Source: a virus. From it: DNA of 34,936 bases. Below the pieces are notes generated by a model. The model was not told where the DNA came from, ran no database searches, and saw only the letters and a program-made list of their open reading frames with translations. The stretch lies in the IMG/VR virus record IMGVR_UViG_3300001683_000041, positions 1 through 34,936 of that record; one strand, given 5' to 3'. Shown one piece after another: positions 32,257 through 34,936 of the stretch (its first letter is position 1; the number at the start of each line of letters is the position of its first letter). The position numbers were made by a program, and so were the translations under genes.

Positions 32257-33652
32257 CTATTACAAAATGCGGTAAGGGAAATAGGAGAATCCTTACAGGG
32301 CAGCGAGTCAATGCCAGAAAACTTAAATCCTATAAATATAACAAAACTCAAAACAGCAATAATATCATCAGTAACAGCATTACTTGGAGGATACAATACT
32401 CTTACAGGTAATGCAATTGAGGCTGGATTTACGGAAAATTCAGTTAGTAACATCTGCACACTTTCTTGTAATCAACTAATGGCAAATTGCAATCATAATG
32501 TTAGGGGTAATGGTACTACCAATCCTTCACCAATTGATAATGACAGTAGTTGGTCGAGTGGAGATTTTTATACACCAAAGAGCACATTAGTATCTTTAGC
32601 TGCCGCATCTGAATATGAAATATCTAGTGCTGTAACACTACTGTTAAATCTCACTGGTATGGAGACGTATAAAAGACTATATGCAAATGTAATTACAGAA
32701 GATATCCCATCGATCAGGTTAACACTCGCATCATTATTACTAACAGAATTAAATCGACTTGATGTTGATTTAACAAAATTCATTGAGTTTTATCGCACAT
32801 CAGATTTAACAGAAGGAGCAGACGGAGGAAATTTTTTAAAGGTTTGTGGTGCTAGTTGGAAAACTGGTGAAGGTAAAAGTCAACAATGGGTCGTTCCAGC
32901 GGGAGCATCTAGAGCAAAGTTTCAGGGGAACAGGAAGTGCTTGTTGCTGTGGTGGAAACCAATTTGGTGCTAATGGGGCTTTTGCTCAAGTAATTATGGA
33001 TGTAAGTCCTGGCGAATCTTATACACTTTGTGCTGGTTGTTCTTGTTCAAGATACTGTTGCTCAAATTCTGGTGGCGGCTTTGCTTGTATGTCAGGGGTT
33101 ACTGGTCCAGGTATTTCTACTCTGAAGGCGGATGGGGGTTGCTGGAGCAACTGTGAAGCCATGCATTGTTTAAGAACCCTAAATGGTGCTGGTAGTACAT
33201 GCTACCTGTTCCAAAACCCTTATTGTACAACTTCAGGTGCTTGTTATTGTGGTTGTGGCGAGTATTGTTTTAACGGTTGCTCAACTTGTGGTGTTGTCCC
33301 AATTTACGCTGATTGTTCGACTGGTAGATGTTTCTTAGCAACAATAGATAGTTCAAGAAACCCAAATGATGCAGGGGGTATGAGACCATTGCATGGTGGT
33401 GGTTGTTTAGATACAAACAATTATGGATGGCACTCAAGACCACCAGTATTAGATTCTGATGAATGTCAATGGTTTAGTCCTGGATGTCAAATCCATACCT
33501 TTACTTCAGAAAATTGCACTGGTGGTTGTCTATATAAAGATCACACATACCATCCTGGACACGGTGGTGCATCTGCACATGTTATGGGTGGTAATAATTC
33601 TCATATGGGTGACACTGGTCGTGGTGGTTTAGTAAAAGTTGAGTGGAAATAA
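32245..33652 (+). pseudogene. Cys-rich tail tip protein, copy 2, with one-base frameshift
   Basis: A paralogue of the preceding gene, starting MSDILLQNAV. It reads in one frame to 32973, ending in a non-homologous NRKCLLLWWK tail, while the rest of the Cys-rich domain continues in the +1 frame to 33652. At 32925-32928 there are four G where copy 1 has three. With three G the protein would read QGTGSACCCGGNQFG and be 468 residues, close to copy 1 (452). The downstream frame keeps its coding sense to the end, with substitutions that respect the Cys pattern. So the break is recent, is a sequencing error, or is bypassed by +1 frameshifting at GGG-A. The N-terminal half has diverged much more than the C-terminal half. 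Confidence 0.85.
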
Positions 33653-33655
33653 TTT
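32836..33655 (+). repeat. Duplicated Cys-rich domain, copy 2 (partner 31407-32226)
   Basis: This is the second copy of the Cys-rich coding segment. It carries the extra G at 32925-32928 and several codon changes relative to the first (for example EPGRA replaced by GGGFA after CCSNS). Confidence 0.92.
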
Positions 33656-33683
33656 TTTAGGAGAAAATAAAATGTCAGATATA
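33608..33683 (+). repeat. 76-bp direct repeat spanning stop and next start, copy 2
   Basis: This is the partner of 32181-32256 with one base difference (AAATAAAATG against ACATAAAATG before the start). Here it links the frameshifted Cys-rich gene to the next gene, which shares only the MSDI start with the Cys-rich family. Confidence 0.93.
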
Positions 33684-34325
33684 AACGTAGATTACACATA
33701 TAATATACCAGATGAACAATTCATTGCTGGATTTGATTTGGGATTAACTGCAACTTTTAATTATACAGGACCATCGCAGTTGATAGTAACAATACCAGGA
33801 TGTGGTTCTGGTTATACACAGAAATTGGATGGTCCTGTATATGATGATGAGAAGAATATCACAATTGATCTGGATATCAACCCAGAACTTTTTGGTATTG
33901 CATCTTTATTATGGGGGAGACCTGAAGCTCATATCCAAGAATTCCAAGAAACACTTTTAGAGGGTGGTGAGGTATATCAAGAGCAAACTAATTGTGAAAT
34001 TCATGATTATTATCACGTTCCAGTTTATAATCATGAAACTGGAGATTGGCTTGAAGTTAAACAAATCTTGAGAGATACATTAACACCAACTATGAGAACT
34101 AGTATTGCCAGAGGTGAGATGTTCATAGAGATATTATCGAAGTTTAGATTGGCTGATGATGATAAAATTTCATTAGATAACTATAAAGTGGAACTTGGTG
34201 AATATAAAAAATCTGTGGCAATGCCTTGGAAATATGTTGGTGTGGATCCACACGACCTCAAGTCTCCTCTTATACCAATGTCGTTAGTCACAACATTGAA
34301 TGCGATAAAATTAGCAGACATTTAA
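33672..34325 (+). CDS. Unrecognised protein, possibly fibre assembly-related
   Basis: A 217-residue acidic protein starting MSDINVDYTYNIPDEQFIAG. I chose ATG 33672 because TAGGAG sits correctly before it; an in-frame start further upstream would lie inside the preceding gene. The first half is beta-rich (LIVTIPGCGSGYTQKLDG). The second half is mainly helical (EMFIEILSKFRLADDDKISL, DNYKVELGEYKKSVAMPWKY). There are few Cys and no membrane or enzyme motif. It does not share the Cys-rich domain of the two genes before it. As the last gene before a strong terminator in the fibre block, a fibre chaperone or adaptor role is possible but unproven. Confidence 0.6.
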   Translation: MSDINVDYTYNIPDEQFIAGFDLGLTATFNYTGPSQLIVTIPGCGSGYTQKLDGPVYDDEKNITIDLDINPELFGIASLLWGRPEAHIQEFQETLLEGGEVYQEQTNCEIHDYYHVPVYNHETGDWLEVKQILRDTLTPTMRTSIARGEMFIEILSKFRLADDDKISLDNYKVELGEYKKSVAMPWKYVGVDPHDLKSPLIPMSLVTTLNAIKLADI

Positions 34326-34339
34326 ACGTTATATATAAT
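34311..34339 (+). promoter_or_regulatory. Possible sigma70-like promoter at end of the operon
   Basis: TTAGCA (34311-34316, 4 of 6 to TTGACA) and a perfect TATAAT (34334-34339) are 17 bases apart, overlapping the end of the last gene. A transcript would start near 34346 and meet the strong terminator at 34385 unless read through. The AT-rich setting makes a chance match possible. Confidence 0.35.
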
Positions 34340-34384
34340 ATTATGACCTAGATTAAAAAGAGTTTAGAGATTATAGTATTGGTT

Positions 34385-34411
34385 TGGGGAGGTAATGCTC
34401 CCCATTTTTAT
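34385..34411 (+). terminator. Strong intrinsic terminator closing the late operon
   Basis: TGGGGAG (34385-34391), loop GTAATG, CTCCCCA (34398-34404), then TTTTTATT. A perfect 7-bp GC-rich stem with a T-run is a canonical Rho-independent terminator, about 60 bases after the last virion gene. Confidence 0.88.
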
Positions 34412-34436
34412 TATCAGTAATTACTACGGAGTTACT

Positions 34437-34936
34437 ATGGAAAAGAATAAGTTAAAAAGGGCGTATTTTATTAATGGTGGTGCTGGAAGGGTGTTATGCT
34501 CAGTTCCTGCATTAGAAAGACGTTTAAAGACAGATAAAGATTTCATTATAGTATGCGATAGACGCGATGAAGTTTTCATTGGCACAGAGTTGTATGAACG
34601 CTCGTTTAATAGCAATCACAATAGACTATTTGAAGATTACCTTCAAGACAGGCAAATCATAGAACTAGAACCATACCAATTAAACGAGTATTACACACAA
34701 AAATGTTCATTGATTAATGCGTTTGACATTTTAATAAATGGATCAATTTCTAAAGAAAAACCCAACATTAATATAAGTTTATCTTCAGAAGAACAAGTTT
34801 TTGGTTATTCTACTATCGAATCATTGAAGCGTAAATATAACAAGGATAAAGTTTTAGTTATCCAACCATTCGGATCTACTATACAAAAAGAGGGACCGTT
34901 ATATTGGGATAATTCTGGAAGATCTATTGAATATGC
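34437..34936 (+). CDS. Heptosyltransferase/GT9-like protein, 5' part (runs off window)
   Basis: At least 166 residues; the frame is open at the window end. The N-terminus KRAYFINGGAGRVLCSVPAL followed by ERR resembles the 'G-G-x-G-x-x-x-x-x-x-P-A-L' opening of GT9 glycosyltransferases (ADP-heptose:LPS heptosyltransferase type), and KVLVIQPFGSTIQKEG with DNSGRSIEY resembles their second-domain 'P-x-x-x-x ... x-R-S' part. It would transfer a sugar, perhaps to host surface glycans or a phage glycoprotein. It lies behind the terminator, with its own ribosome site (GGAG), so it probably belongs to a new transcription unit. The C-terminal half is not visible. Confidence 0.62.
   Translation, partial: MEKNKLKRAYFINGGAGRVLCSVPALERRLKTDKDFIIVCDRRDEVFIGTELYERSFNSNHNRLFEDYLQDRQIIELEPYQLNEYYTQKCSLINAFDILINGSISKEKPNINISLSSEEQVFGYSTIESLKRKYNKDKVLVIQPFGSTIQKEGPLYWDNSGRSIEY

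Overview
The window is part of the late (virion) region of a tailed dsDNA bacteriophage with a long non-contractile tail (siphovirus type). Gene order on the + strand is: end of the major capsid protein, head-tail connectors, tail terminator, tail tube protein, tail assembly chaperones, a 2665-residue tape measure protein, tail-tip proteins, then a long series of fibre and receptor-binding genes. There is no contractile sheath gene. All credible genes are on the + strand. No tRNA, CRISPR, integrase or insertion sequence was seen. The host cannot be read from the sequence. The fibre types (C-terminus ending YHCG, a Cys-rich tip family, DUF4214 repeats, a 2OG-Fe(II) oxygenase, a heptosyltransferase-like gene) resemble those of marine and aquatic phages; this is inference from remembered family features, not from a search.

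Layout. 1-438: C-terminal part of the HK97-fold capsid protein. 462-2353: four neck genes (DnaT-like/gp6-type adaptor, head closure, HK97 gp10-like, tail terminator). 2381-3043: tail tube protein, then a UUCG-loop hairpin. 3101-4148: a small acidic/basic protein and two tail-assembly-chaperone frames with unusual out-of-frame continuations. 4240-12237: tape measure. 12383-14410: distal tail protein and a composite hub protein. 14575-15586: a 2OG-Fe(II) oxygenase and a GNAT acetyltransferase, two enzymes placed inside the tail-tip operon. 15588-19910: gpJ-like central tip protein. 19976-24568: large fibre followed by a separate Peptidase_S74-type chaperone gene. 24694-28559: four more fibre or virion proteins. 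28566-34325: an AT-richer block with small virion proteins, a fibre made of eight carbohydrate-binding-like repeats, a tandem pair of Cys-rich proteins (the second broken by one extra G), and an unrecognised protein. 34385-34411: strong terminator. 34437 to the end: start of a GT9/heptosyltransferase-like gene.

How the genes work together: the neck genes close the filled head and join it to the tail; the chaperones and the tape measure set tail length while the tube protein polymerises; the Dit-like, hub and J-like proteins form the tip; the many fibres carry repeated sugar-binding, collagen-like and Cys-rich modules, which suggests a complex and fast-evolving host-recognition apparatus. The points most worth checking are the stand-alone S74 chaperone, the one-base frameshift in the second Cys-rich gene, the out-of-frame continuations after the second chaperone frame and after the hub gene, and the oxygenase/acetyltransferase pair.
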